Part shown: positions 9,356-17,547 of the stretch, in pieces
How the letters are laid out: every line of letters begins with the position of its first letter
Position numbering within the stretch: the first letter of the stretch is position 1
Assembly: GCA_900696525.1 (NCBI GenBank)
Contig: CAADGL010000019.1
Location: 62,001 to 126,000 of the forward strand
DNA: 64,000 nucleotides
Direction of reading: 5' to 3'
DNA from: an uncultured Planctomycetota bacterium
Lineage (GTDB): Bacteria > Planctomycetota > Phycisphaerae > UBA1845 > Fen-1342
The notes under the pieces: generated by a model
Database searches by the model: none
Seen by the model: the letters and a program-made list of their open reading frames with translations, nothing else
Told to the model about the DNA's origin: nothing
Made by a program: the position numbers and the translations under genes

Positions 9356-11389
9356 ATGCGTCGCAACAGGCTCCCGAGTCGTCGGACGGCCCTGGTCTCG
9401 GCGGCGGTGCTCGTGCTGGGCCTGACGGCTGGCCCCGCCCCGGGCAGCATAAACCTCGAGCTCAAGGGACAGTGGGGCGGCGCCTGCCGCGCCGTAGCCG
9501 TAAGCGGCAGCAACGCCTTCGTCGGATTCGGCGGCGTGTTCACCGTCCTGAACGTCGCGCAGCCCGCAAACCCGACCATCGTCAGCCAGTTGGCCCTGGG
9601 CAGCGACATCCAGGGCATCGTCGTCAGCGGCACGCTGGCGTACGTTGCGCTCGGTAACGGCGGGCTTCAGATCGTCGATATTGCGAACGTCGCCTCGCCG
9701 ACGAAGCGCGGCCATTTCGCGTCGCCCGGGTTTGTGCGCGGCGTGGCCGTGTCGGGCACCACCGCGTACCTCGCCGCAGGGACCAGCGGCCTTCGCTCGG
9801 TCAACGTCAGCAACGCCGACAGTCCGACGGCACTCGGCTCGCTGGTGACGAGCAATGCTTACGGCGTGACGGTCGCGGGTACGCGGGCCTACGTGGCGGA
9901 CTACGAAGCCGGGATCAAGATCGTCAACGTTCAGAACCCGGCCTCCATGGTGCAGCTCGGCCTCTACGACACGCTCGGCCTCTCGTACGGCATCGCCGTC
10001 AGCGGCGAGCTGGCCTATGTCGCCGACTGGGACCGCGGCCTCGAGATCATTGACGTGGATCCGCCGGGCAACCCGATTCGCCGCGGCGGCGTGAACACGA
10101 CCGGTTTCGCATACGCGGTGAAACAGGCCGGCACCATCGCGTACCTCGCCGACGGTCCGTCGGGCCTGCGGTCGATCGACGTTGCCGACCCCACGGCGCC
10201 GTTTCAGCGCGGCGTGCTGGGCGTCGGTGGCGACGCGGTCGACGTGGCGCTCGCGGGGAACGTCGCGTACGTCGCGGGCGACGCCGCCGGCCTCGTGCTC
10301 ATCAGCATCTCCAACCCGTCGAACCTGACGAAGCTCGGGCAGTTCGACCTGTCCGGACAGGCGTCCGGGGTGCTCGTCCTCAACCAATACGCGCTGCTGG
10401 CCGACTTCGACCGCGGCTTGCAGGTTCTGAACGTCAGCTCGCCGCAGACGCCCGCGCTCGTCGCCAACCGCGACACGCCGGGCTTCGCGCGCGAGGTTGC
10501 CCTGACGGGGCAGTACGCGGTGATCGCCGATTTTGACCAGGGGCTGCGCGTCTATAACGTCTCGAACCCGGCGAATCCGACCTTCGCCGGCGTCTTCGCG
10601 ATGGTTGGCTCCTTCGCGGTCGACCTCGCGATCTCGGGGCAGTACGTCTTCTGCGCCAACAACTCCGGCCTCCAGATCTGCAACGTGCTCGCCAACCCGG
10701 CCGAGCCGCTCAACGTCGGCTTCCGCGCCACCCCCGGCGGCGCCACCGGCGTCGCGGTGGCCGGAAACTATGCCTACGTCGGCGACGGCAGCGCCGGTCT
10801 CCAGGTGATCGAAGTCACCAATCCGGCCTCGCCGGTGATTCGCGGCACGTACAACTCGCCCGGCATCGCGCGGGGCGTGGCGATCCGCTCGAACCTGGCC
10901 TACGTGTGCGACGGGACGTTCGGGCTCCAGATCGTCAACGTCTCGAACCCCATCAATCCGACGCTCGTCAAGACCGTCGACACGCCCGGCTCGGCCACCA
11001 ACATCACGCTCGACGGCGACTTCGCCTTTATCGCCGACGCCGGCGGCGGCCTACAGGTCGTCAACATCCAAAACCCGGCGGCGGCCTCGATCGTCGCTTC
11101 GTATGCGACCTCGACGTCTACCGAGAACGTCTGGGTGCACAACGACCTCGTTCTCCTTTGCACCGGACCGGGCGGCCTGATCATCCTCTCGAAGGGGGGC
11201 GGCGGGGGCGGCGTGCCTGGCGATCTCGACGGCAACGGCTGTGTCGGCCAGGCCGATCTCGGCATCCTGCTGTCCAACTACGGCTGTGTGCCGCCGGCGA
11301 ATTGCTACGGCGACGTCGACGGCGACGGCAGCACGGGCCAGACCGATCTTGGAATCCTGATCGCCTTCTATGACGGCAGTTGCCTGTAA
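9356..11389 (+). CDS. Secreted LVIVD-repeat beta-propeller protein with dockerin-like tail
   Basis: A 677-aa exported protein. After a signal peptide (ends AGPAPGS) come about 13 repeats of roughly 43 residues, with recurrent AYVAxxxxGLQIVDVSNPANP and G-Y-T-G-A-V-VSG patterns typical of LVIVD propeller repeats. Such repeats make beta-propellers thought to bind proteins or glycans; no catalytic residues are evident. After a glycine run (KGGGGGGVPG) the C-terminus is a dockerin-like pair, GDLDGNGCVGQADLG and GDVDGDGSTGQTDLG. GGAG lies about 9 nt before the ATG. The next gene encodes a protease with the same type of tail. Confidence 0.85.
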   Translation: MRRNRLPSRRTALVSAAVLVLGLTAGPAPGSINLELKGQWGGACRAVAVSGSNAFVGFGGVFTVLNVAQPANPTIVSQLALGSDIQGIVVSGTLAYVALGNGGLQIVDIANVASPTKRGHFASPGFVRGVAVSGTTAYLAAGTSGLRSVNVSNADSPTALGSLVTSNAYGVTVAGTRAYVADYEAGIKIVNVQNPASMVQLGLYDTLGLSYGIAVSGELAYVADWDRGLEIIDVDPPGNPIRRGGVNTTGFAYAVKQAGTIAYLADGPSGLRSIDVADPTAPFQRGVLGVGGDAVDVALAGNVAYVAGDAAGLVLISISNPSNLTKLGQFDLSGQASGVLVLNQYALLADFDRGLQVLNVSSPQTPALVANRDTPGFAREVALTGQYAVIADFDQGLRVYNVSNPANPTFAGVFAMVGSFAVDLAISGQYVFCANNSGLQICNVLANPAEPLNVGFRATPGGATGVAVAGNYAYVGDGSAGLQVIEVTNPASPVIRGTYNSPGIARGVAIRSNLAYVCDGTFGLQIVNVSNPINPTLVKTVDTPGSATNITLDGDFAFIADAGGGLQVVNIQNPAAASIVASYATSTSTENVWVHNDLVLLCTGPGGLIILSKGGGGGGVPGDLDGNGCVGQADLGILLSNYGCVPPANCYGDVDGDGSTGQTDLGILIAFYDGSCL

Positions 11390-11535
11390 CGCCCGCGCTG
11401 CGCCGTTCGGCGGGCACGGTTCCGGCGTTCGCCGCCAGATCGGGTCGAAATCTGTTGGCATCCGCGTCGCGCTGAGGGTAGCATGCGCCCGCACGTCGGG
11501 CCGGCGGGCCGCGACCGTTCTGGCGGAGCGACACA

Positions 11536-12585
11536 ATGCAATCCACGCGTTTCGCGCTCCTGACGTTCGTGACGTCGAGCACGCTGCTTCCCATGGCCGC
11601 CGCGCAGGAGCCATGCGCCACCGTCATCCACGAGCCTGGCGCGCCGATCCCGCCTCCGCTGATCGTGCCGGAGGGCGTCATCGTCGCGGGTCCTGGCGAG
11701 ACGCTCTACATCCCGATGTACCTGCACGTGTGCCGGACGTCGGCGGGGCTGTACGGGATCGACGAAGTGGCGCTGGCCGAGGCGGTTGACCAGGCGAACC
11801 TGGCGCTGTCACAGCTCGGCATACAGGTTTGCCCGGTCGGGGAGATCGACTACATCGACGACGACCGCTTCTGTCCCCTGACGATTCCCTTCATGACCAC
11901 CGTGCTGCGGCAGACCAACGACGTTCCGGGCGTGATGAACGTCTACTTCACGCTCACCTACCTCTACTGCGGCGTCTCGTCGTTCACGTTCAGCCTGATC
12001 CAGGGCATCGTGATGTCGAACGTGTGCGTCGGTCCGGGCGACCCTTCGACCTTCGCGCATGAGATCGGCCACTATTTCGACCTCTTCCACACGCACGAGA
12101 CCAACTACGGCAAGGAATGCGTCAGCGGCGTGAACTGCTCGTACGCGGGCGACCTGATCTGCGATACGCCCGCCGACCCGCAGCTGACCGGCCAGACCGT
12201 CGATCTGATGTGCAACTACACCGGCAACACGCCCGGCCCCTGTCCGGGTGACCCGCCCTATGCGCCCGACACCGACAATTACATGTCCTATTCGCGCCCC
12301 CTCTGCCGCGATCGCTTCACACCCTTGCAGGCCCAGCGCGCCAGGTTCATCGCCACCACGCTCCGGGCCGGCTTGCTGCGTACAACCTGCCCCCGCTCGT
12401 GCACGGGCGACCTGAACTTCGATGATGTCGTCGACGTCGCCGACCTCGGACTGCTGATCGCCAGCTACGGCCACGCCACCGGCTCGCTGGACTTCAACGC
12501 CGCCGCCGACATCGACCGCGACGGCGTCGTCGACCAGGCCGACCTGGGTATCCTGCTGGCGGCGCTGGGCCGGCCCTGCAAATGA
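11536..12585 (+). CDS. Secreted M43 (pappalysin/cytophagalysin-type) zinc metalloprotease with dockerin-like tail
   Basis: Predicted extracellular endopeptidase of 349 aa. A signal peptide ends near AAAQE. The extended zinc motif HEIGHYFDLFH lies near residues 175-185, and a Met-turn candidate NYMSYSRP near 248; spacing and cysteine richness match M43. The C-terminus has two EF-hand-like repeats, GDLNFDDVVDVADLG and ADIDRDGVVDQADLG, like the neighbouring propeller protein. An ATG start after GGAGCGACACA is plausible. The target protein is unknown. Confidence 0.88.
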   Translation: MQSTRFALLTFVTSSTLLPMAAAQEPCATVIHEPGAPIPPPLIVPEGVIVAGPGETLYIPMYLHVCRTSAGLYGIDEVALAEAVDQANLALSQLGIQVCPVGEIDYIDDDRFCPLTIPFMTTVLRQTNDVPGVMNVYFTLTYLYCGVSSFTFSLIQGIVMSNVCVGPGDPSTFAHEIGHYFDLFHTHETNYGKECVSGVNCSYAGDLICDTPADPQLTGQTVDLMCNYTGNTPGPCPGDPPYAPDTDNYMSYSRPLCRDRFTPLQAQRARFIATTLRAGLLRTTCPRSCTGDLNFDDVVDVADLGLLIASYGHATGSLDFNAAADIDRDGVVDQADLGILLAALGRPCK

Positions 12586-12592
12586 GTCCGGT

Positions 12593-12613
12593 GCGGCGCT
12601 CGACCGGCGCCGC
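12593..12613 (+). terminator. Possible hairpin terminator after the M43 protease
   Basis: GCGGCGC and its complement GCGCCGC enclose a 7-nt loop, starting 8 bp past the protease stop codon. The hairpin is followed by CGCTTTCAC, so the U-tract is weak. It could instead be incidental in this GC-rich gap. Confidence 0.4.
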
Positions 12614-12636
12614 CGCTTTCACACGGAGTCTCCGCC

Positions 12637-12975
12637 ATGCCGCGCCTGTCTGACATGCAGTGCCAGCCCTGCGCCGCGGGCACGCCGCCGTTGACAGGAC
12701 CGGCGATCGCGCGCCTGCTCGGGCAGCTCGACGACTGGCAGGTGGTCAACGAGCATCATCTGACGAAAGAGTTCCGCTTCGCGGACTTCGCCGGCGCGCT
12801 GGCGTTCGTCAACCGCGTGGGTCAGCTCGCCGAGCGGCAGGGGCATCACCCCGACATTCACCTGGGCTGGGGCAGAGCGCGGATCGAGACCTGGACGCAC
12901 AGCATCGGCGGCCTGTCGGAGGCGGATTTCATCCTGGCGGCTCACATCGACGCCCTGCCGCACGACGGACCTTGA
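12637..12975 (+). CDS. phhB: Pterin-4a-carbinolamine dehydratase
   Basis: A 112-aa enzyme that dehydrates 4a-hydroxytetrahydropterin in pterin recycling. Length matches the family. The conserved GHHPDIHLGWGRARIETWTHSIGGLSEADFILA stretch is split here by the family's usual HHP...H motif: catalytic His pair in QGHHPD and the WTHSIGGLSEAD segment are both visible. GGAG lies 9 nt before the ATG. No phenylalanine hydroxylase is seen in the window, so the pterin user is unknown; many bacteria keep stand-alone copies. Confidence 0.93.
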   Translation: MPRLSDMQCQPCAAGTPPLTGPAIARLLGQLDDWQVVNEHHLTKEFRFADFAGALAFVNRVGQLAERQGHHPDIHLGWGRARIETWTHSIGGLSEADFILAAHIDALPHDGP

Positions 12976-12990
12976 GCTTCCGCGAGCCGG

Positions 12991-13122
12991 CTAGTGTAGT
13001 GCCTCGCAAATAACTGCCTGTCCCAATGCAGGGTGGGGCGGGCTTCCAGCCCGCCCGAGCGGGCAAGATGCCCGCTCCACCCATCCGTGATACCGTCACA
13101 TTTCTGCGACGCACTGCACTAG
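12991..13122. mobile_element. MITE-like element, copy 1
   Basis: A 132-bp unit bounded by 18-bp terminal inverted repeats starting CTAGTGTAGTGCCTCGCA; two mismatches separate the two ends in this copy. The interior has two adjacent GC-rich palindromes (GCGGGCTTCCAGCCCGC and GCGGGCAAGATGCCCGC). A nearly identical copy sits at 42733-42862. No transposase is encoded. The right end overlaps the minus-strand gene that ends at 13119, and the CTAG of the repeat supplies that gene's TAG stop. Confidence 0.8.
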
Positions 13123-14228
13123 CCGCCCTCGCCGGGGCGCGGCGCCGGGCGCGGCTCCTGCCCGCGCGACGCGCCAGCGGCGAGGCGCTCGCGGAGCAGT
13201 TGCTGCGCCGCGGCGCGGGCCTCTTCGTCCGCGAAGCCGGCGAACGCCGGGTCACCCGCGGGGGAGAGCATGTTCAGGGCGCTCGGCGGGATGTCGTTCA
13301 GCCGGGCGGCCGCCAGCATGGCGACATCTCCGACCGTTTGCGTCACCGACTTGCCCTCGATGTCGCGCCGCTGAATCATCTGTGGCCGCGCGACCAGCTT
13401 CAGCAGCACCGGCGTCGCCCGGCGGTCGCCGATCCTGTCCAGGGCCTGGATCGCATCGACGAGGGACGAGCGCTCGTTCCACAGGTTGGCCTCGGTGAAG
13501 AACTCCACGGCTTCGGCGATGGTCGAGACGCTGCCCGCATCGCGTGCCTCTCCGAGCACCTTGATGGACTCGCTCACGAGCCGGCCGAGCGCTTCGAGTA
13601 GCTCGCGCTCCATGTTGGGGAGCTGCCGCGTGCGCACGGCGTCGGTCGCGTCGTGGACGTAGCGCCGCAGGCCGCGCGCCACAACGGGGTCCGCCAGTTT
13701 CAGCGCCGCCTCCAGGGCCGTGATCGCCACGTCCTCGTCCTCGTCGTTGACCTTGGCGGCCAGCACGACGCCCGCGCCGCTGTTGCGCGCCAGCGGCACC
13801 TGCTGCACCGCCGCCTGCCGCACCCGGTAGTTGTCGTCGAAGAGCCGCAGCACAAGCTCCTCGTTGTCGGCCACGAAGGCGTCGAGCAGTGCCCGGTCCT
13901 CGGCGGGAACATTCAAGCGCAACAGCCTGACGCGCAGCTCCGCCGACAGCCGCCCCAGCGCCGCGCGCAGCCGCAACTGCTCGCCGGCCGGGCGTCCGTC
14001 GAGCGCGCCGATCGCCTCGGCCACCGGCCCGACGACCAGCTCCGCCAGCCGCCGCGCGGCTTCCGCCGACTCGACCTCGTCGCCCTTGGCGATGCGCTCG
14101 ACGAGCGCGTCGATGCGGTCACGCGGGGCGGGCCCGGCGCGCGCGTCCTGCGGAGCCGCCAGTGCGCGGCCGGCGGCGAAAGCGCCGAGGATGAGGAGGA
14201 TGACGCGCTGCGAATCGAGCCGGGGCAT
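13119..14228 (-). CDS. Exported HEAT-like repeat protein of unknown function
   Basis: A 369-aa protein with an N-terminal signal peptide (ends RALAAPQ). The rest is almost entirely alpha-helical, with recurring helical pairs such as DNYRVRQAAVQQVPLA, DEDVAITALEAALKLA and NERSSLVDAIQALDRIG, which look like HEAT-type repeats. A scaffold or protein-binding role is typical for such folds; no catalytic motif is seen. The TAG stop lies inside the terminal repeat of the adjacent mobile element, so the native C-terminus may have been altered by its insertion (current end PRPAPRPGEGG). Confidence 0.75.
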   Translation of the reverse strand: MPRLDSQRVILLILGAFAAGRALAAPQDARAGPAPRDRIDALVERIAKGDEVESAEAARRLAELVVGPVAEAIGALDGRPAGEQLRLRAALGRLSAELRVRLLRLNVPAEDRALLDAFVADNEELVLRLFDDNYRVRQAAVQQVPLARNSGAGVVLAAKVNDEDEDVAITALEAALKLADPVVARGLRRYVHDATDAVRTRQLPNMERELLEALGRLVSESIKVLGEARDAGSVSTIAEAVEFFTEANLWNERSSLVDAIQALDRIGDRRATPVLLKLVARPQMIQRRDIEGKSVTQTVGDVAMLAAARLNDIPPSALNMLSPAGDPAFAGFADEEARAAAQQLLRERLAAGASRGQEPRPAPRPGEGG

Positions 14229-14258
14229 GAATCACTCCTCCCGGGGGCGCCGCCGTGT

Positions 14259-14777
14259 TCAGGATGTCGAGGGCTTCGGCGGTCCGAGTTTCTCAGCCAG
14301 CTTCCGGGTGACGTTCTCCGGCACAAGCCGCTGAAGCCTGGCCGCGTCGGCGCCGCCCATCTCGTAGATCTGCTTTACGTACGTGCTGCTGGTCAGCACG
14401 TGCTGGTCGCTCGTCAGCAGAAACACCGTCTCCACGCCGCCGATCGCCAGGTTCAGGTTCGCGATCTGCAACTCGCTCGACAGGTCGCCCATGTCGCGGA
14501 TGCCGCGCACCAGGACCTTCGCCGAGCACGCATGCGCAAAGTCGATCGTCAGCCCCTGGTACGCCGCCACGCGCACGTTCCGCAGCTCCTTCAGGTGCGG
14601 CGTCAGCATCTCGATGCGTTCCTGCGGGGTGAAGGTCGGGGGCTTCTCGGGGTTGGTGCCGACGCCGACGACGAGCTCGTTGAACAGCCGCGACGCCCGC
14701 CGGATGACATCCAGGTGGCCGTGCGTGACAGGGTCGAACGAACCGGCGTAGAGCGCGATGATGCGAGCGTTTGGCAT
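14259..14777 (-). CDS. coaD: Phosphopantetheine adenylyltransferase
   Basis: Fourth enzyme of coenzyme A synthesis: transfers AMP from ATP to 4'-phosphopantetheine. The 172-aa length is typical of CoaD. The nucleotidyltransferase motif AGSFDPVTHGHLDVIRRA starts near residue 11, VRGIRDMGDLSSELQIANLN is the substrate-binding region, and the SSTYVKQI motif appears near residue 133. The gene lies in a minus-strand run between GT39 and the HEAT-like protein, with no evident functional link. Confidence 0.96.
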   Translation of the reverse strand: MPNARIIALYAGSFDPVTHGHLDVIRRASRLFNELVVGVGTNPEKPPTFTPQERIEMLTPHLKELRNVRVAAYQGLTIDFAHACSAKVLVRGIRDMGDLSSELQIANLNLAIGGVETVFLLTSDQHVLTSSTYVKQIYEMGGADAARLQRLVPENVTRKLAEKLGPPKPSTS

Positions 14778-14852
14778 GGCGGTAGTGTAGCCGAGACATG
14801 GAGGTCGCAGCGAAGGCCGGCGACGGCGCCGGGAGGTCGTCGCGCCGCTGGC

Positions 14853-16388
14853 CTAAGTCCCTCCGTCCCGGCGCTCCTCCGTTGCCGCGTCCTCGCGGCT
14901 CGCGATCCGTAGCCGGCCGAGCACGAGCGCCTCGCCCTCGGGCAGCTTGCGGCGAGGAGGCTCGACGCGCGCGACGTCCATCGCCAGGCCGGCCGCGGCG
15001 CCGGCGTCGACGTTCGCCCGCGTGGTGAGCACCCAGACCGGGCCGTCGGCCCGCTCCGCGGCGCGGGCCAGCTCCTCGGGCGTGTCGGCGTAGGCGCACG
15101 GCCGTGGCACGTAGACATAAACGGCGGACTGTGCGAGCCCGACAAGGTAAAGCGGCTCCCCGGACGGGACGGCGGCCACGGCGTCGCGCACGAACGCGAC
15201 GGTCTCGCGGCGGTGATCGCGCGCCGGCATCGTCCAGCCGCTGACCGCGGTGAAGGCGGCCAGGGCGACGGCGAAAGCGACGAATTGAAGCCGCTGGGCC
15301 ACCCGGCCCAGCCGCTCCACGTGCTCGGCCAGCAGCCGGCCGCACAGGATCGAGAGCGGCGGGAGGATGGGAATGCAGTAGTGCTTGTGCTTGAACGCCG
15401 TCAGTGTCAGCACGACCAGTCCGCCGAGCAGCCACGCCCACAGCACCCGCTCGCGCCAGGCGGAGCGCGGCCAGGCATCCCGGGCGAGGGTGCGGGCCCC
15501 GGCCAGCAGCACAATGCTCCACGGCAGCACCAGCCAGGGAATGGTGTAGAAGTACAGCAGCGGATTCTGCGAACCGAGGTGATGCAGGCCCGCGGCCCGG
15601 GCGAAATAGGTGTACCACAGCCGCTCGAAGCCGAACCACCCCAGCCGCGTCACAACCGCCACGTGCCATGACAGCCCGATCGCGACGGACGCGAACAGCG
15701 CCGGCGTGAGGAGCGCGGCCCGCAGCGGCCAGAGCGCCCGTTGAAAGACGCAAAAGCACAGCACGGTCGCAACCGGCAGGATCGCGCCCAGCGGCCCCTT
15801 GGCCAACACTGCCAGCCCGACCATCACATGGAACGTCCAGGCTCCCAGGGCGGACAGACGCTGCTCGCCCTTGCCCCAATGCCAGAGCAGGGGGGCGTGC
15901 GCGCCGGCGACCAGCACCGCGAAGGGCATGTCGATCTCGCCGAGCCGCCCCTGCATGTACATGTAGACGCAGCTCGCCTGCACCAGGCCGGCCAGCAGGC
16001 CCGCGCGATTCCCATAGAATCGCGCCGTCAGCGCCGCGATCAGTACGCACAACGCGACGGCGCTCAACGCCGCCGGCAACCGCGCCGCCACTTCGTTACA
16101 CCCGCCGGTCAGCGCGAAGAGGCCCGCCGTGACCCAGGTGATGAGCGGCGGCTTGTCGACCCAGGGCCGGCCGGTGTAGTGCGGGATCAGCCAGTCGCCG
16201 TTCTCCAGCACCTGCAACGCCGGGTGCGAGATCAGCACCTCGTGCCGCGTCAGGGTGCGCGAGCCGCCGCCGAGGAACGGGAGGTAGATCGCGGCCGCAT
16301 AAAGCAGGACGACGGCGAGCGCGGCGGGCAGGGAGAGTTCGCCTTGCGGACTCGGAAGCTGTGTCGCGGCGCCGTGGTCGTGGCTCAT
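14853..16388 (-). CDS. GT39/ArnT-like membrane glycosyltransferase
   Basis: A 511-aa polytopic membrane protein of the dolichyl/undecaprenyl-phosphate sugar transferase (PMT_2/ArnT) type. The N-terminal part has the hallmark acidic first loop followed by VDKPPLITW, and about a dozen hydrophobic helices follow. Around residues 225-240 is LGWFGFERLWYTYFAR with GLHHLGSQNPLLYFYTIPWLVLPW, typical of the family. It would use a lipid-linked sugar at the periplasmic face to modify lipid A or proteins; the acceptor cannot be told from sequence. Confidence 0.88.
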   Translation of the reverse strand: MSHDHGAATQLPSPQGELSLPAALAVVLLYAAAIYLPFLGGGSRTLTRHEVLISHPALQVLENGDWLIPHYTGRPWVDKPPLITWVTAGLFALTGGCNEVAARLPAALSAVALCVLIAALTARFYGNRAGLLAGLVQASCVYMYMQGRLGEIDMPFAVLVAGAHAPLLWHWGKGEQRLSALGAWTFHVMVGLAVLAKGPLGAILPVATVLCFCVFQRALWPLRAALLTPALFASVAIGLSWHVAVVTRLGWFGFERLWYTYFARAAGLHHLGSQNPLLYFYTIPWLVLPWSIVLLAGARTLARDAWPRSAWRERVLWAWLLGGLVVLTLTAFKHKHYCIPILPPLSILCGRLLAEHVERLGRVAQRLQFVAFAVALAAFTAVSGWTMPARDHRRETVAFVRDAVAAVPSGEPLYLVGLAQSAVYVYVPRPCAYADTPEELARAAERADGPVWVLTTRANVDAGAAAGLAMDVARVEPPRRKLPEGEALVLGRLRIASREDAATEERRDGGT

Positions 16389-16635
16389 CGCAGGTGGTTA
16401 TAAGGCCGGGAGGCGGTGCTCGCCATTGCGCCGGCGCTGGCCCGCGCGGGCTCGTGGAAAAGCGCTGTTGCGGTCCGATGAAGATCGTCTATACTGCGGC
16501 AAATCAAAGACGACAACGCTGCACGACACGACAAGCATTCAGAAGGCGAGCGAGCAGTCCGCAGCGGTCTGCGGACGGTTCGGTCTCGTGCGTGCCGGAT
16601 GGGAAACGAACCTGGCCGACCCTGGGAGGTCCGCG

Positions 16636-17538
16636 ATGAGTCCGTCTCTGGCCTGCATTGGCGGTACGGCGGCGTATGACCTGCTTCGCGCGGGGGCGCT
16701 GGTCGCACGGAGGCTCGGCCCGCAGGAGACGCCCTTCGGCGCTTCGCAGCCGATCTTCCATTGCGAGTCGGCGGCGGGGGAGTTCCTGTTTCTCTCCCGG
16801 CATGGGGAGTCGGGCTACGACCTGGCGCCGACGTTCGTCAACTACCGGGCGAACATCTACGCGCTCAAGGAGCTGGGCGTGCAGGCGGTCGTCTCGTGGA
16901 GCGAGACGCGGGCCATCAGCCACAACTTCAAGATCGGCCAGTACGTGATCGTTGACGACCTGGTCGACGAGACCACCTGCCGTCCCAACACCTTCTTCGA
17001 GAACCAGGGCCTCGGCGTCGTGCGCCAATGGCCCGTCTTCTGCCCGACGCTGCGCGACGCCTTTGCCGCCACGCTCCGCGAGGAGAACTGCGCGCATTCC
17101 TGCGGCGGCGTCTATGTCTGCGTCGAGGGCCCGCGGCGCGAGACCCCGGCCGAGGCGAGGAAGTTCGCGTCTTACGGCGGCGAGCTGGTCGGCATGACGC
17201 TGGCGCCGGAGGTGTTCCTGGCCAAGGAGTTGCAGATGTGCTACGCCAGCATCTGCTACGTGGCCAGCTACGTCGAGAACGGCAGCGAGTTCCGCCCCTT
17301 CGAGAACGGCCGCATCCTCGACAAGGCCGTCGAAGTCCGCCGGGCCGCGACCGCGGTCGAGCGCCTGCCGATGCTGCTGGAGCGGCTGTGCGCGGTGCTG
17401 TCGCGCGGCCAGCGCGCCTGCCAGTGCGAACAGTCGATGGCGCATCACATCACGCACGGCCAGATCGGCCCCGATTGGCGCTCCTGGTTCGAGGAAGCCG
17501 CCCTGCGGCCGTCGCCAGCGGCCCCGCTCGAAACCTGA
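16636..17538 (+). CDS. MTA/purine nucleoside phosphorylase (MTAP-type PNP family)
   Basis: A 300-aa nucleoside phosphorylase-family protein. Family elements include SRHGESGYDLAPTFVNYRANIYALKELG, which I split as phosphate-contacting SRHG and the NYRANIYAL helix, then VVSWSETRAI, VEGPRRETPAEAR (EGPR motif) and GMTLAPEVFLAKELQMCYASI. GGGAGGT lies 6 nt before the ATG at 16636; a longer in-frame extension lacks homology. The next gene, 9 bp downstream, is an amidohydrolase resembling nucleoside deaminases, so the pair could salvage methylthioadenosine through methylthioinosine, or act in the futalosine menaquinone route. The choice is not decidable here. Confidence 0.82.
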   Translation: MSPSLACIGGTAAYDLLRAGALVARRLGPQETPFGASQPIFHCESAAGEFLFLSRHGESGYDLAPTFVNYRANIYALKELGVQAVVSWSETRAISHNFKIGQYVIVDDLVDETTCRPNTFFENQGLGVVRQWPVFCPTLRDAFAATLREENCAHSCGGVYVCVEGPRRETPAEARKFASYGGELVGMTLAPEVFLAKELQMCYASICYVASYVENGSEFRPFENGRILDKAVEVRRAATAVERLPMLLERLCAVLSRGQRACQCEQSMAHHITHGQIGPDWRSWFEEAALRPSPAAPLET

Positions 17539-17547
17539 GCCACGGAC

